NCBI GenBank assembly: GCA_039180415.1
Contig: JBCDDH010000002.1
Coordinates: 30,159-94,158 of the forward strand
Reading direction: 5' to 3'
Length of the DNA: 64,000 nucleotides
Source of the DNA: CAZIXN01 sp039180415
GTDB lineage: Bacteria > Planctomycetota > Phycisphaerae > Phycisphaerales > Phycisphaeraceae
This document shows, piece by piece, positions 45,198 to 53,558 of the stretch (position 1 is the stretch's first letter; each line of letters begins with the position of its first letter). The notes under the pieces are model-generated. The model made no database searches. It was given only the letters and a program-made list of their open reading frames with translations, and was not told the DNA's origin. A program made the position numbers and the translations under genes.

Positions 45198-46250
45198 TCA
45201 GCCGGGCCGCTGGTACCGGCCGAGCAGGTTCACGATCTGCGGCTGCTGGGGGCGGATGCGGAGGCTGGTGCGCCAGGCGTTGAGGGCCTCTTCGAGCTGG
45301 GCGCGGTTCTTGCGTTCGCCCTGGATGTAGTACGTGACGAGCACGGCGCCGATGCCGTTGTGTGCGGCGGTCTCGCGTGGGTTGAGCTTCACGGCCTCGC
45401 GGTAGTGCTGCAGCGCGGTGCGGAAGTCGCGCCGCTTGAACTCGGCGTAGCCGAGGCGTTCGTAGGCGGTGGACGTCGGCCGGGCGCGGATGACGGACTC
45501 GAGCGTGTTGGCGGCGCGTTGGAAGTTGCCGAGCTTCAGGTGCGTGTCCGCCAGCCCCAGCAGGACGCGGTCGTCGAGCGGGCCCAGCTCGGTGGCTAGG
45601 CGGTAGGAACGCAACGCCTCGTTGTATTCGCCGAGCAGGTTGTACACGGCGGCGAGGTTGACCCAGGCGGCCTGGTCGTCGGGATTGAGCTCGGTGGCCT
45701 TCTTGGCGTAGGCGATGGCGTAGTCGGGCCGGCCGGCCTGGACGTAGGCGGAGCCGAGGTCGCGGTTGGCGTCGGTCGCCGTCGGATCGAGGACCAGGGC
45801 CTGGAGGTACGCGCGGATCGCGTCGTTGACCTGGCCGAGCACCTGGTTCATCAGGCCGACCTTGTAGTGGGCCTCGGAGTTGCGGTCGTCTACCTCCACG
45901 GCGCGCTCGAACAGCCGCAAAGCGATGTCGGGTTGGCCGCGTTGGCGGTAGATGTCGCCCATCCCCAGGTGGGCTTCGATCAGGTCGGGGTTGTCTTCCA
46001 GGGCCAGGCCGAACTCGGCGAGGGCCGCGTCGAGCCGGCCCTGTTCCATGAGCCGCTCGGCGACTTGGACCCGCTCCTGGGCGCGTTCCTGCCGGACCGC
46101 TTGCCCCGTCGCCGAGGGGTTTAGGAGGTTCGAACCGCTGCCCGGCGCACAGCCCGTGAGCGCGGCGGTCGTCGCCAAGCCAAAGCCCAAGGCGCAAGCC
46201 GAGATCAGGTTCCAGGCGAGCGGTCGGCGGGGCGGTCGGCGGTCGGTCAT
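45198..46250 (-). CDS. TPR-repeat lipoprotein
   Basis: A 350-residue protein with N-terminal signal and lipobox (FGLATTAALTGCAPG), followed by about eight tetratricopeptide repeats, e.g. AEFGLALEDNPDLIEAHLGM, YLQALVLDPTATDANRDLGS, AKKATELNPDDQAAWVNLAA and YREAVKLNPRETAAHNGIGA. It probably acts as a periplasmic scaffold for protein assembly, resembling PilF/BamD-type lipoproteins in layout, without evidence for either. Methionines at 46259 and 46262 are alternative starts. No partner gene is obvious. Confidence 0.82.
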   Translation of the reverse strand: MTDRRPPRRPLAWNLISACALGFGLATTAALTGCAPGSGSNLLNPSATGQAVRQERAQERVQVAERLMEQGRLDAALAEFGLALEDNPDLIEAHLGMGDIYRQRGQPDIALRLFERAVEVDDRNSEAHYKVGLMNQVLGQVNDAIRAYLQALVLDPTATDANRDLGSAYVQAGRPDYAIAYAKKATELNPDDQAAWVNLAAVYNLLGEYNEALRSYRLATELGPLDDRVLLGLADTHLKLGNFQRAANTLESVIRARPTSTAYERLGYAEFKRRDFRTALQHYREAVKLNPRETAAHNGIGAVLVTYYIQGERKNRAQLEEALNAWRTSLRIRPQQPQIVNLLGRYQRPG

Positions 46251-46465
46251 GGCGGACATCATCCGGGAGAGGGCGAACGGCGAGCGGCCGAACAGCTTAC
46301 TCGGCGGCGCAGATCGGTCGGTCGACGCGCACCTACACACGCACGGCAGACCCACAAAGTTCGTCATATCCCATCGACCCGCGGCGCCGCCCCGGTCCAC
46401 CGCTCGCCGAACGAACCGATCCGGGTCCGAGAACCACGCCTCGCTCGGCCCCGACGCGGCTCAAC

Positions 46466-46987
46466 TCAAAGCTGGTACGGCGCCTCCATCTGCGGCAGCG
46501 AGCCGCCTTGGAGCAGCATGCCCATCGTCCAGTCGCCCAGCTTGGCCCCCAACGCCAGCAGCCCCAGGCCCACCAGCACGCAGCCCACCTTCTGGATCGG
46601 GTTCCCGACCTTCCAGCCGCGGTACGCCACGACCAGCCCGACCGCGATCACGGCGAACGCCGGCCCGAACTCCCACCAGGGCCGGCCGGGCACCAGTTTC
46701 AGCAACACCGGCACCGCCAGGCACATCACCGCCGCCGTCCACGGCTGCCACCAGCCCCGCCCGTCCAGCAGGTGCAGGTCGCCTTCGTAGGGCGCATCGT
46801 CCAGGCTGCGGAACGCCCCGACGGTCCGCCGCCGCGACGGCCGGTGCAGCGCCCGCCAACGCTCCGTGTCCGAACCCAGGCTCGGCCAAGCCGGCGCGCC
46901 CGTTCGGGTTTCCGGGGGCGTTTCGATCGCCCGCCGCTCGGAGCGTTCCGGGGTCGGGGCCACGGGATTCGACATCGCCTGAGACAT
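46466..46987 (-). CDS. Hypothetical membrane protein
   Basis: A 173-residue protein. The N-terminal half is polar and Pro/Arg-rich (residues 1-80), and the C-terminal half holds about three membrane helices: AAVMCLAVPVLLKLV, FGPAFAVIAVGLVVAY and VGCVLVGLGLLALGA. It ends QMEAPYQL. A purine-rich GGAGAAGG precedes the start at 46987; a second Met lies four codons in. No family recognised and no operon partner on its strand. Confidence 0.65.
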   Translation of the reverse strand: MSQAMSNPVAPTPERSERRAIETPPETRTGAPAWPSLGSDTERWRALHRPSRRRTVGAFRSLDDAPYEGDLHLLDGRGWWQPWTAAVMCLAVPVLLKLVPGRPWWEFGPAFAVIAVGLVVAYRGWKVGNPIQKVGCVLVGLGLLALGAKLGDWTMGMLLQGGSLPQMEAPYQL

Positions 46988-47271
46988 CGTCGCCTTCTCC
47001 AAAGCGGACACGCACCGCGGGCCAGCGCACCCCTCGCCGTCGCGGGTTGTCCGATCCTCTCCGTTTCTCGGCTCCAGGCCGAAGCCGTTCCCCAACCAAC
47101 CCCGGTGCCCCGAGTCAGACAATACCACTCTGTGTTTCGAACGCATCCGGAACATCCCGCAAATCCACAAAAATCTCACAATCCCGGGAACCGCACGGGC
47201 CGGGCCGGCGTCCCAACCCGTAGGTTTTCTATCCGCGCCTTCGCCAAATTCACCTCACTCCGGACCCGACT

Positions 47272-49398
47272 ATGCCCCGCACCCCCGCCGCCCGCCCGTC
47301 CTTTACGCTGCTCGCCGCCGCCCTCTTGGCCACGCCGACGCTCCCACCGACGGCCGCGGGCCAAGCCGATCGCGACGCGCTGCCGCTGGAACGCGTCACC
47401 CTCTACAGCTCCGGCGTGGGCTACTTCGAGCACGCCGGGGCGGTGTCCGCGGGCGCGACGCCGACGTTCCGATTCACCGACGCTCAACTCAACGACGTGC
47501 TCAAATCCCTGCTCGTCCGCGGGGCGCAAGGAAACGTTGCCGTCGCCTACCCCGGGCAGGAACCGGTGAACCAACGCCTCGCCGGCTTCGGGATCGACCT
47601 GTCGCGTGCCAACGCGCTGCACAAAGTGCTCGCCCAGCTCCGCGGCGTGGAACTCACCCTCACGCTTTCCGGCAACCGAACCCTGACCGGCCCGCTGATC
47701 GGCGTCGATACCCGTCAGTCCTTTGTCGAAGAAGACGAGATCGTCGAGCACCTCGTCACCCTGGCCACCGAAGTCGGCCTGCAGCGGGTCGATCTCGACC
47801 AAGTCGACGTCGTCCGTATCAACGACGACGCGCTCAACGCCGAGCTTCAGAAAGCCCTCGCCCTGCTGGGCTCCACCCGTCAACGCGACGCCAAGCCGCT
47901 CACCCTCACGTTCGCCGACGCCTCCGACCAGGTCGCCGTCTCCTACCTGCTCGAGACCCCGCTCTGGAAGCTCACCTACCGCCTCGACCTCACGCAGGAA
48001 CAGCCGCTGCTCCAGGCCTGGGCGATCGTGGACAACACCACCGACAGCGACTGGGAAGACGTAAACATCTCGCTCGTGTCCGGCCGGCCCGTCAGTTTCG
48101 TCCAGAACCTTTACGCCCCGGAATACCTCAAACGCCCCGTCGTCAACCCGCAACGCTTCGCGGGGTTGCGGCCGCAGGAGCACGCGTTGGGACGCGGCGT
48201 CGGTCAAGCCGGTGCGATGGAGATGGGGACTGGTTTCGGCGCGTTTGCCGACGATGAATCCGATCTCGACCCACGCCGCGCGCGCATGCTCCAGGCCGTC
48301 GAAGCCGACGCCGTGGCCGTCCCGGCGTCGGCCGGCGTGACGCTCGCCAACGCGTTCGACGTCCTCGGCTCCCAGGTCGCCCCCGCCGCGGCCGCGGCCG
48401 ACCTCGGCTCGCTCTTCGCCTACCACCTCGACCAGCCCGTCACGCTCGAGCGCGGCGCGTCAGCCATGCTGCCCATCCTCAACGCCGACATCAAGGCCGC
48501 CCCCGTCTCCGTCTACAACCAGCGGGCCCAGGCCAAGCACCCCATGCTCGGCGTCTCCGTCCGCAACACCACCGCCCTCAAGCTCGACGCCGGCCCGGTC
48601 ACCGTTCTCGACGACGGCGCCTACGCCGGCGACGCGCGGCTGGGCTTCCTCGCCCCCGGCGACGCCCGCCTGTTGACCTACGGCCTGGACCTCGAACTCA
48701 CCGTCGACCCCACCCAAACCAACCGCACGCAGCTCGTCACCGCCAAGGTCTCCCGCGGCGTCCTCGAACTCACCCACGCCACGCAATACACCCACACCTA
48801 CGAAGCCCGCAACGCCGCCGGCTCCGAACGCCAACTGCTCATCGAGCACCCCCGCCACCCGCAACGCGAACTCATCGAGCCGCGTTTGCCCCGCGAAGGC
48901 GAGGATCAGGCCCGCGACGCCAGCAACCTCGGCGTGGAGAAAACCAGCACCGCGTGGCGTTTCCCGCTGGCCGTCCCCGCCGGACAGACCGCGAAGCTCA
49001 CCGTCGTCGAACGCCAGCCGCACACGCAGACCGTGCAGCTGCTCCGTCAGAACGCCGACCAGCTCGCCGTGCACGTCCGCAACGGGCAGATGCCCCAGGC
49101 GGTCCGCGAAGCCCTGGCCGAAGCCGTCAAGCGTCAACGCGCCCTCGAAGAGACCGACCGCCAGATCGCCGAGCTGGAGCAGCGTGTCGCCGACATCACC
49201 AACGAGCAGAACCGCATCCGCAACAACATGTCCCGCCTGGACCGCAACAACGCGCTGTATAAGCGTTACGTCGAGAAGCTGGACGCCCAAGAGACGCAGC
49301 TCGAAAACATCGGTCTCGCCGCCGAGCAGCTCCGCGAGCAACGCGGACGGCAGCAACAAGAACTCAACGGGTATCTGGAGTCGCTCGAATTGCAATGA
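47272..49398 (+). CDS. Exported DUF4139-type protein with C-terminal coiled coil
   Basis: A 708-residue protein with signal peptide (LLAAALLATPTLPPTAAGQA). The early segment RVTLYSSGVGYFEHAGAV and the central ETPLWKLTYRLDL ... AWAIVDNTTDSDWEDVNISL are typical of DUF4139 proteins, whose role is unknown. The last 110 residues form a coiled coil (ETDRQIAELEQRVADITNEQ and LDAQETQLENIGLAAEQLRE). It is probably periplasmic or surface-held. A TAGGTT hexamer at 47221-47226 could be the -10. It is followed by the REP palindromes of the RAYT unit. Confidence 0.8.
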   Translation: MPRTPAARPSFTLLAAALLATPTLPPTAAGQADRDALPLERVTLYSSGVGYFEHAGAVSAGATPTFRFTDAQLNDVLKSLLVRGAQGNVAVAYPGQEPVNQRLAGFGIDLSRANALHKVLAQLRGVELTLTLSGNRTLTGPLIGVDTRQSFVEEDEIVEHLVTLATEVGLQRVDLDQVDVVRINDDALNAELQKALALLGSTRQRDAKPLTLTFADASDQVAVSYLLETPLWKLTYRLDLTQEQPLLQAWAIVDNTTDSDWEDVNISLVSGRPVSFVQNLYAPEYLKRPVVNPQRFAGLRPQEHALGRGVGQAGAMEMGTGFGAFADDESDLDPRRARMLQAVEADAVAVPASAGVTLANAFDVLGSQVAPAAAAADLGSLFAYHLDQPVTLERGASAMLPILNADIKAAPVSVYNQRAQAKHPMLGVSVRNTTALKLDAGPVTVLDDGAYAGDARLGFLAPGDARLLTYGLDLELTVDPTQTNRTQLVTAKVSRGVLELTHATQYTHTYEARNAAGSERQLLIEHPRHPQRELIEPRLPREGEDQARDASNLGVEKTSTAWRFPLAVPAGQTAKLTVVERQPHTQTVQLLRQNADQLAVHVRNGQMPQAVREALAEAVKRQRALEETDRQIAELEQRVADITNEQNRIRNNMSRLDRNNALYKRYVEKLDAQETQLENIGLAAEQLREQRGRQQQELNGYLESLELQ

Positions 49399-49415
49399 AC
49401 GCGTTGCGACGCGAG

Positions 49416-49434
49416 CCGTGGACTGCGTCCACGG
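49416..49434. repeat. Short hairpin beside the RAYT unit
   Basis: Perfect 8-bp stem (49416-49423 with 49427-49434) and 3-base loop, 17 bases after the DUF4139 stop. Stem sequence differs from the REP, but the 8+3+8 design is the same. Confidence 0.6.
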
Positions 49435-49437
49435 CGT

Positions 49438-49461
49438 CCGGCGACGCGGTCGCCGGCTCAC
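49438..49461 (-). repeat. REP palindrome downstream of the RAYT gene
   Basis: CCGGCGAC, 3 bases, GTCGCCGG (49438-49456), followed by CTCAC. It is the reverse complement of the upstream REP (49977-50000), so the two copies flank the transposase gene in opposite orientation. Confidence 0.8.
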
Positions 49462-49466
49462 GCGCG

Positions 49467-49967
49467 TTACGGACGGCGTTCGTGATCCGTCAGCGGCGTG
49501 CTGCGCTGCCGTGCGATGTACGCCAAGACGTTCCGCAGGTACGCCGCGTTTTTGACCGCTTTCGTCGATCCGCCGTGGGCCCACCACCGGGTCGTGCGGG
49601 GCCAGCGTTCGTTGAGCGACGCCGTGAGCCACTGCTTGAGCCAGCGGCGGACTTCCTTGCCGTGCCGTTTCGGATCGGCCGCGAGCAGGACGTGCACATG
49701 ATCGCCTTCTTCGGGGGCGGCCGCGATGCGGTATGACCAGCCGCCGCGTTCACAGATCGACGGAATGGTGCGTTCGACGTGCCCGCGTTGATCGCTCGTC
49801 AGGACCACGGCTTCCGCCGCCATCGCTTCGCGTTCGCGGAGCAGGCGGGATGGATCCGCGGTGACGAACGGCGTGCCGAAGCGGTTGTGCTCACGGTCGA
49901 CGGTCGGTCGGGCATCGCCGTGCAGGCGTGTGCCGTAGGTCCCGAAAGTGAGATGCCAATGGGTCAT
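49467..49967 (-). CDS. REP-associated tyrosine transposase (RAYT), Y1_Tnp/HUH type
   Basis: A 166-residue single-domain transposase of the IS200-like HUH class. Start MTHWHLTFGTYGTRLHGD, the His-hydrophobic-His motif EGDHVHVLLAADP, then WLKQWLTASLNERW and the C-terminal helix with the candidate catalytic Tyr in AAYLRNVLAYIARQ. It has no second gene and no long ends, but matching palindromes on both sides in opposite orientation, which is the RAYT/REP arrangement. Such domesticated transposases cut single-stranded DNA at REPs and spread them. The start at 49967 was chosen because upstream codons are REP sequence. Confidence 0.85.
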   Translation of the reverse strand: MTHWHLTFGTYGTRLHGDARPTVDREHNRFGTPFVTADPSRLLREREAMAAEAVVLTSDQRGHVERTIPSICERGGWSYRIAAAPEEGDHVHVLLAADPKRHGKEVRRWLKQWLTASLNERWPRTTRWWAHGGSTKAVKNAAYLRNVLAYIARQRSTPLTDHERRP

Positions 49968-49974
49968 GCGGTGT

Positions 49975-50032
49975 CCGTGAGCCGGCGACTTTGTCGCCGG
50001 CCGGGGCCGCGAGCACCGCCCCCGGCTCACGG
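49975..50032 (+). repeat. REP palindrome upstream of the RAYT gene, with outer inverted repeat
   Basis: Inner hairpin CCGGCGAC-TTT-GTCGCCGG (49982-50000), preceded by GTGAG. An outer perfect 11-bp pair (49975-49985 with 50022-50032) competes with it, so two folds are possible. It lies 6 bases from the rho stop and may also serve as the rho 3' hairpin. Confidence 0.8.
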
Positions 50033-50037
50033 TGGAT

Positions 50038-51279
50038 TTAAAGCGGCTGGCCCGCGCGGGCGGGCTGCTGTTTCGCCGGGCTTTTGTCGTCGCCGACCAG
50101 CGCCGCGTTGGTCTCGAACCGCTCCAAGGCTTTGAGCAGTTGCTCGACCTGCATCACCGGCTGCATGTTCATCAACCGACGCCGCAGAGCCGTCACCGTG
50201 TCGAGTTCGGTCTTGGGCATGAGCAGGTGCTCGTTGCGGGTGCCCGAGGCGGCGAGGTCGATCGCGGGGAAGACGCGCTGCTCGGCGATCTTGCGGTCGA
50301 GGATGACCTCCATGTTGCCCGTGCCCTTGAACTCCTCGAAGATCACCTGGTCGCCGCGGCTGCCGGTGTCCACGAGCGCGGACGCGACGATCGTCAGCGA
50401 GCCGCCTTCCTCGAATTTGCGGGCGGCGCCGAAGATCTGCTTGGGGATCGACAGCGCGCCGGCGTCCAGACCGCCCGTCAACGTGCGGCCCGTCTGCGTC
50501 ATGCCGGGGGCGGTGTTGAACGCCCGGCCTAGCCGGGTGAGCGAATCCATGAGCACGATCACGTCTTTGCCCATTTCCGCCCAGCGCTTGGTGCGTTCGG
50601 ACGCGAGCATCGCCAGGCCGCAGTGGCGTTCGGGGGCGTGGTCGTTGGACGAGGCCCAGACGATGCAGGGCACGTTGCGGCGGAAGTCGGTCACTTCCTC
50701 GGGCCGTTCGTCGATGAGCAGCGCGATCACGATCGCGTCGGGGTGGTTCTTCTGGAGGGCAAAGGCGATGTTCTGGAGCAGCGTCGTTTTGCCCGCCTTC
50801 GGCGGCGAGACGATCATGCCGCGGGTGCCGTAACCGATGGGGCAAAACAGGTCGATCAGCCGGCAGGACGCGGGGCCGCCGGGGTGTTCGAGCTCCAGCC
50901 GGGGCTGGGGCATGATGGTGGTCAGGTCGTCGAAGGCGGGGGCGGGCTTGTAGTCCTCGGCCGGGGCGTCTTCGATCTGGTCGATGGTCTTAGCTCGGCG
51001 GGCGTCGGGGGCGACGGCGTTGAACTTGTTCTTGTTTTTCTTTTTCTTGCCCTTCTTTCCGCCGCCGCCGGACGTGGGCTGCTGAGCGTGCTGCGGCTGG
51101 CCGCCGACGGGCTTGCCGAGGGTGACGGTCAGCTTGAGCCCCGGTCGCAGGCCGTGCTTGTCGATCAGGTGCGAAGGGATGACCGGGTCGGAAGGCTCGG
51201 CGACGTAGGTGCCGTCGAGTTGACGGAGTCGGCCGTCGGCCTTGCCGGAGAGTTCGAGGATGCCGGTGACGGTGTCCAT
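50038..51279 (-). CDS. rho: Transcription termination factor Rho
   Basis: A hexameric RNA translocase of 413 residues. The N-terminal RNA-binding domain begins with GILELSGKADGRLRQLDGTY and VIPSHLIDKHGLRPG. A Lys-rich insert (GGGGKKGKKKKNKNK) separates it from the motor domain. The ATPase has IGYGTRGMIVSPPKAGKTTL (P-loop), IVIALLIDERPEEVTDF, VLMDSLTRLGRAFN and the Q-loop/R-loop region GTGNMEVILDRKIAEQRVFP. Rho releases RNA polymerase at Rho-dependent sites. The short N-terminus and Lys-rich linker are lineage features. Its 3' end abuts REP palindromes. Confidence 0.95.
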   Translation of the reverse strand: MDTVTGILELSGKADGRLRQLDGTYVAEPSDPVIPSHLIDKHGLRPGLKLTVTLGKPVGGQPQHAQQPTSGGGGKKGKKKKNKNKFNAVAPDARRAKTIDQIEDAPAEDYKPAPAFDDLTTIMPQPRLELEHPGGPASCRLIDLFCPIGYGTRGMIVSPPKAGKTTLLQNIAFALQKNHPDAIVIALLIDERPEEVTDFRRNVPCIVWASSNDHAPERHCGLAMLASERTKRWAEMGKDVIVLMDSLTRLGRAFNTAPGMTQTGRTLTGGLDAGALSIPKQIFGAARKFEEGGSLTIVASALVDTGSRGDQVIFEEFKGTGNMEVILDRKIAEQRVFPAIDLAASGTRNEHLLMPKTELDTVTALRRRLMNMQPVMQVEQLLKALERFETNAALVGDDKSPAKQQPARAGQPL

Positions 51280-51727
51280 AATCGGGTTCGGATTGTTGAC
51301 GGAGCGGACGGGGCCGACCGGATACGCAGACGGGCGGACCCGGAAACGAGCGGGCGGCGTCCGGAGAGAGGGTCCGGTGCCGGGGAGGAACCTAGGGCAC
51401 GACCGGGTCGGGGGCCTGAACCGCTGGGGGGCCGACGATCACGGAGGCGCGGGAGGTGGGTCGCGAAGGGGCCGGTTTCCGCGATCACTCGGGGCCGGAT
51501 CTGCCGGCGGACCGAGGGGAATTCGCGGGAAGCCGATCGACTTCGCTCTTATGGTTGTAGCGGGCCGGGCCGATTTCGGCAAGCGCGGCGGCTCCCGGCC
51601 GGCGGATTGGGGCTCGACTGAGGCGCAGATACGGCCGAGCGGCGGGTCGGTACATTGGGGATTCCGGCGTGGCGGCCCGGCGATCGACCGGGCCGCCCCC
51701 GACTGGACCCCGCCTTTGCCCGACCCG
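51280..51727. other. Intergenic region between rho and the esterase
   Basis: 448 bases between divergent rho and the esterase gene, GC-rich throughout. I see no convincing gene. A TACATT hexamer at 51651-51656 may be the -10 of the esterase gene, with a leader of about 65 bases. Confidence 0.45.
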
Positions 51728-52606
51728 ATGCCGTCATCTCGCGCCCATGCCGCCGTGGCCCGCAATCGGGTCTACGCGTCGTACCCGGATCGTCAGCTTC
51801 AGTTGTTATTGGACGTGTACCGGCCCGAGGGGGACGACCCGGTACCGACGGTGCTCTGGCTGCACGACGGCGGCTGGCGGGCGGGTTCGAAGGATCACTG
51901 CCCGGTCCGCTGGTTGGTGCGGTACGGCTACGCGGTGGCGGCCGCGAATTACCGGCTGCTGCCACGGGCCCGCTACCCCGCTCAGGTCCACGACGCCCGG
52001 GCCGCGGTCCGCTACCTCCGGGCCCACGCCCAGGCATTGGGGCTCCGGCCGGACGCTATCGCCGTGGGCGGCGCGTCGACCGGGGCGTATCTGGCGTGCA
52101 TGCTGGGCGTCGCCGCGGACGTTTCCGAGCCCGCGTCCGAGGCGCCCGAGCCGACCGAGTGCGACGACCAGCCCGCCGACGTGCGGGCCGTGGTGAACTA
52201 CTTCGGATTCACGGATTTCCTGTCGCTGCAGAGCCTGCCCAGCCGCCGCGACAACGCGGGCCTGACCAGCCCCGAGGCCCGGTTCCTGGGCGTGCCCCCG
52301 CGCCGCGACCGCCGGCTCGCCGCCGCCGCCTCGCCGCTGACCCACGTCCGGCCGGGCCTGCCGCCGATGATCCATCTGCACGGCGAAACCAACGACGTGG
52401 TTCCCTTGGACCAGTCCCGCCGGTTTCACGATGAACTCCGCCGGCACGGCAACACGTCCAAGCTCGTGCTGCTCAAGGGCATCGGGCACCGCGGCCCGGC
52501 GATCTACAACCACGAGGCCGCCCGGCAACGCGTCGTCGATTTCCTGCACCTGCATCTGACCGACGGCCGGGCTCCCGCCGCCGCGCGGTTCCAAGGGCAA
52601 GGCTGA
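51728..52606 (+). CDS. Alpha/beta-hydrolase esterase
   Basis: A 292-residue hydrolase of the esterase/lipase (BD-FAE, HSL-like) group. Oxyanion-hole motif VLWLHDGGWRAGSKD, the nucleophile elbow AVGGASTGAYLACML with the Ser in GASTG, an Asp in HGETNDVVPLDQS and the His in GIGHRGP complete the triad. It has no signal peptide. Substrate unknown: likely short-chain or acetylated carbohydrate esters. The ATG at 51728 was selected because the preceding codons of the open frame (from 51242) are not hydrolase-like. It stands alone after rho. Confidence 0.85.
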   Translation: MPSSRAHAAVARNRVYASYPDRQLQLLLDVYRPEGDDPVPTVLWLHDGGWRAGSKDHCPVRWLVRYGYAVAAANYRLLPRARYPAQVHDARAAVRYLRAHAQALGLRPDAIAVGGASTGAYLACMLGVAADVSEPASEAPEPTECDDQPADVRAVVNYFGFTDFLSLQSLPSRRDNAGLTSPEARFLGVPPRRDRRLAAAASPLTHVRPGLPPMIHLHGETNDVVPLDQSRRFHDELRRHGNTSKLVLLKGIGHRGPAIYNHEAARQRVVDFLHLHLTDGRAPAAARFQGQG

Positions 52607-52844
52607 CCCGCGCCGGCGATTGAAAGACATCGATTCCGCGCTTCCCCGATGGGTTCACCGTCCGAGGGGGTTGTGGGTGGGTGGCGGATTTCGAGGTGCG
52701 ATCCCGCGCACGCCGCGTACCACCCACGACCGGACCCCTCGGGCTGCTCGGGCCTGATTTTCCCTTAGCTCGCCTCGCGTTGTGGCCGAGGGAGACTAAA
52801 GTGGTGTGTCGGAAATATTTGAAGTCTTCGCTGGTTGTGTACCG

Positions 52845-53465
52845 ATGGAATCGCGTTCAGAGTCCATGTCTTCGCCTGCCTTGCCCCTGGGGCCCACGTC
52901 CCGGGCGGTCGCCGCGGCCCTGGCCGCCCGCCGGGACGCGCTGGCGCGGACGGCGACGCTGACGCCCAAGCTCGTCCCGGCACCGTCCGACACGGTTCGC
53001 CCCGACGCGGACGACGCCCCGGCCGCAGACCGTGCCCGCAAGGCCCCACGCCTGCGTCTGGTGGCGGCCGACCCGGAGCAGGTGGTCCGTCCGTCGCTCC
53101 AACCGACGCAGCACGCCCCGATCTCCGACACGTCCGACCCCCGCTGGGTGCTCGCGGTGCGGGCGGCCGAGAAGCTCGAGGGGTCGATCCTGCGTCCCGA
53201 GCACCGCGAGCGTTTGCTGCTTCAAGGCAAGGCGATGGGCCTGACGCCGTTCGACACGTCGCTGATCCTCGCGATCGTGCAGGACCAGGCCCGCCGCGGC
53301 CACGCCCCGGCGTACTGCCCGACCGCGGCCGAGCCGCAGCTGCGGATGGTCCCGTCGGTGCGTCGTCGGCCGTGGTCTTCGAAGAAATGGCTGGCCGTCG
53401 CCGCGGGCGTGGCGGCCTTCACGGCGTTGGAACTCGCCGTGCTCGGCTGGTTCCTGGGCGGCTGA
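52845..53465 (+). CDS. Hypothetical tail-anchored membrane protein
   Basis: A 206-residue protein. The N-terminal half is Ala/Pro/Arg-rich; the middle shows a conserved-looking helical block (DPRWVLAVRAAEKLEGSI, RERLLLQGKAMGLTPFDTSL, LAIVQDQARRGHAP); the end is a single membrane helix (WLAVAAGVAAFTALELAVLG), giving a tail-anchored topology. A second in-frame ATG lies at 52866 and a GTG at 52806. Family not recognised. Confidence 0.65.
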   Translation: MESRSESMSSPALPLGPTSRAVAAALAARRDALARTATLTPKLVPAPSDTVRPDADDAPAADRARKAPRLRLVAADPEQVVRPSLQPTQHAPISDTSDPRWVLAVRAAEKLEGSILRPEHRERLLLQGKAMGLTPFDTSLILAIVQDQARRGHAPAYCPTAAEPQLRMVPSVRRRPWSSKKWLAVAAGVAAFTALELAVLGWFLGG

Positions 53466-53558
53466 GGGCCCGTCCCGGTCGCCGCGGTCGGCGGGCGACC
53501 GCCCCGGCCCATCATCTTTTTCGCTCGACCCGCACGGGGCCTGTCCGATACACCCGGT

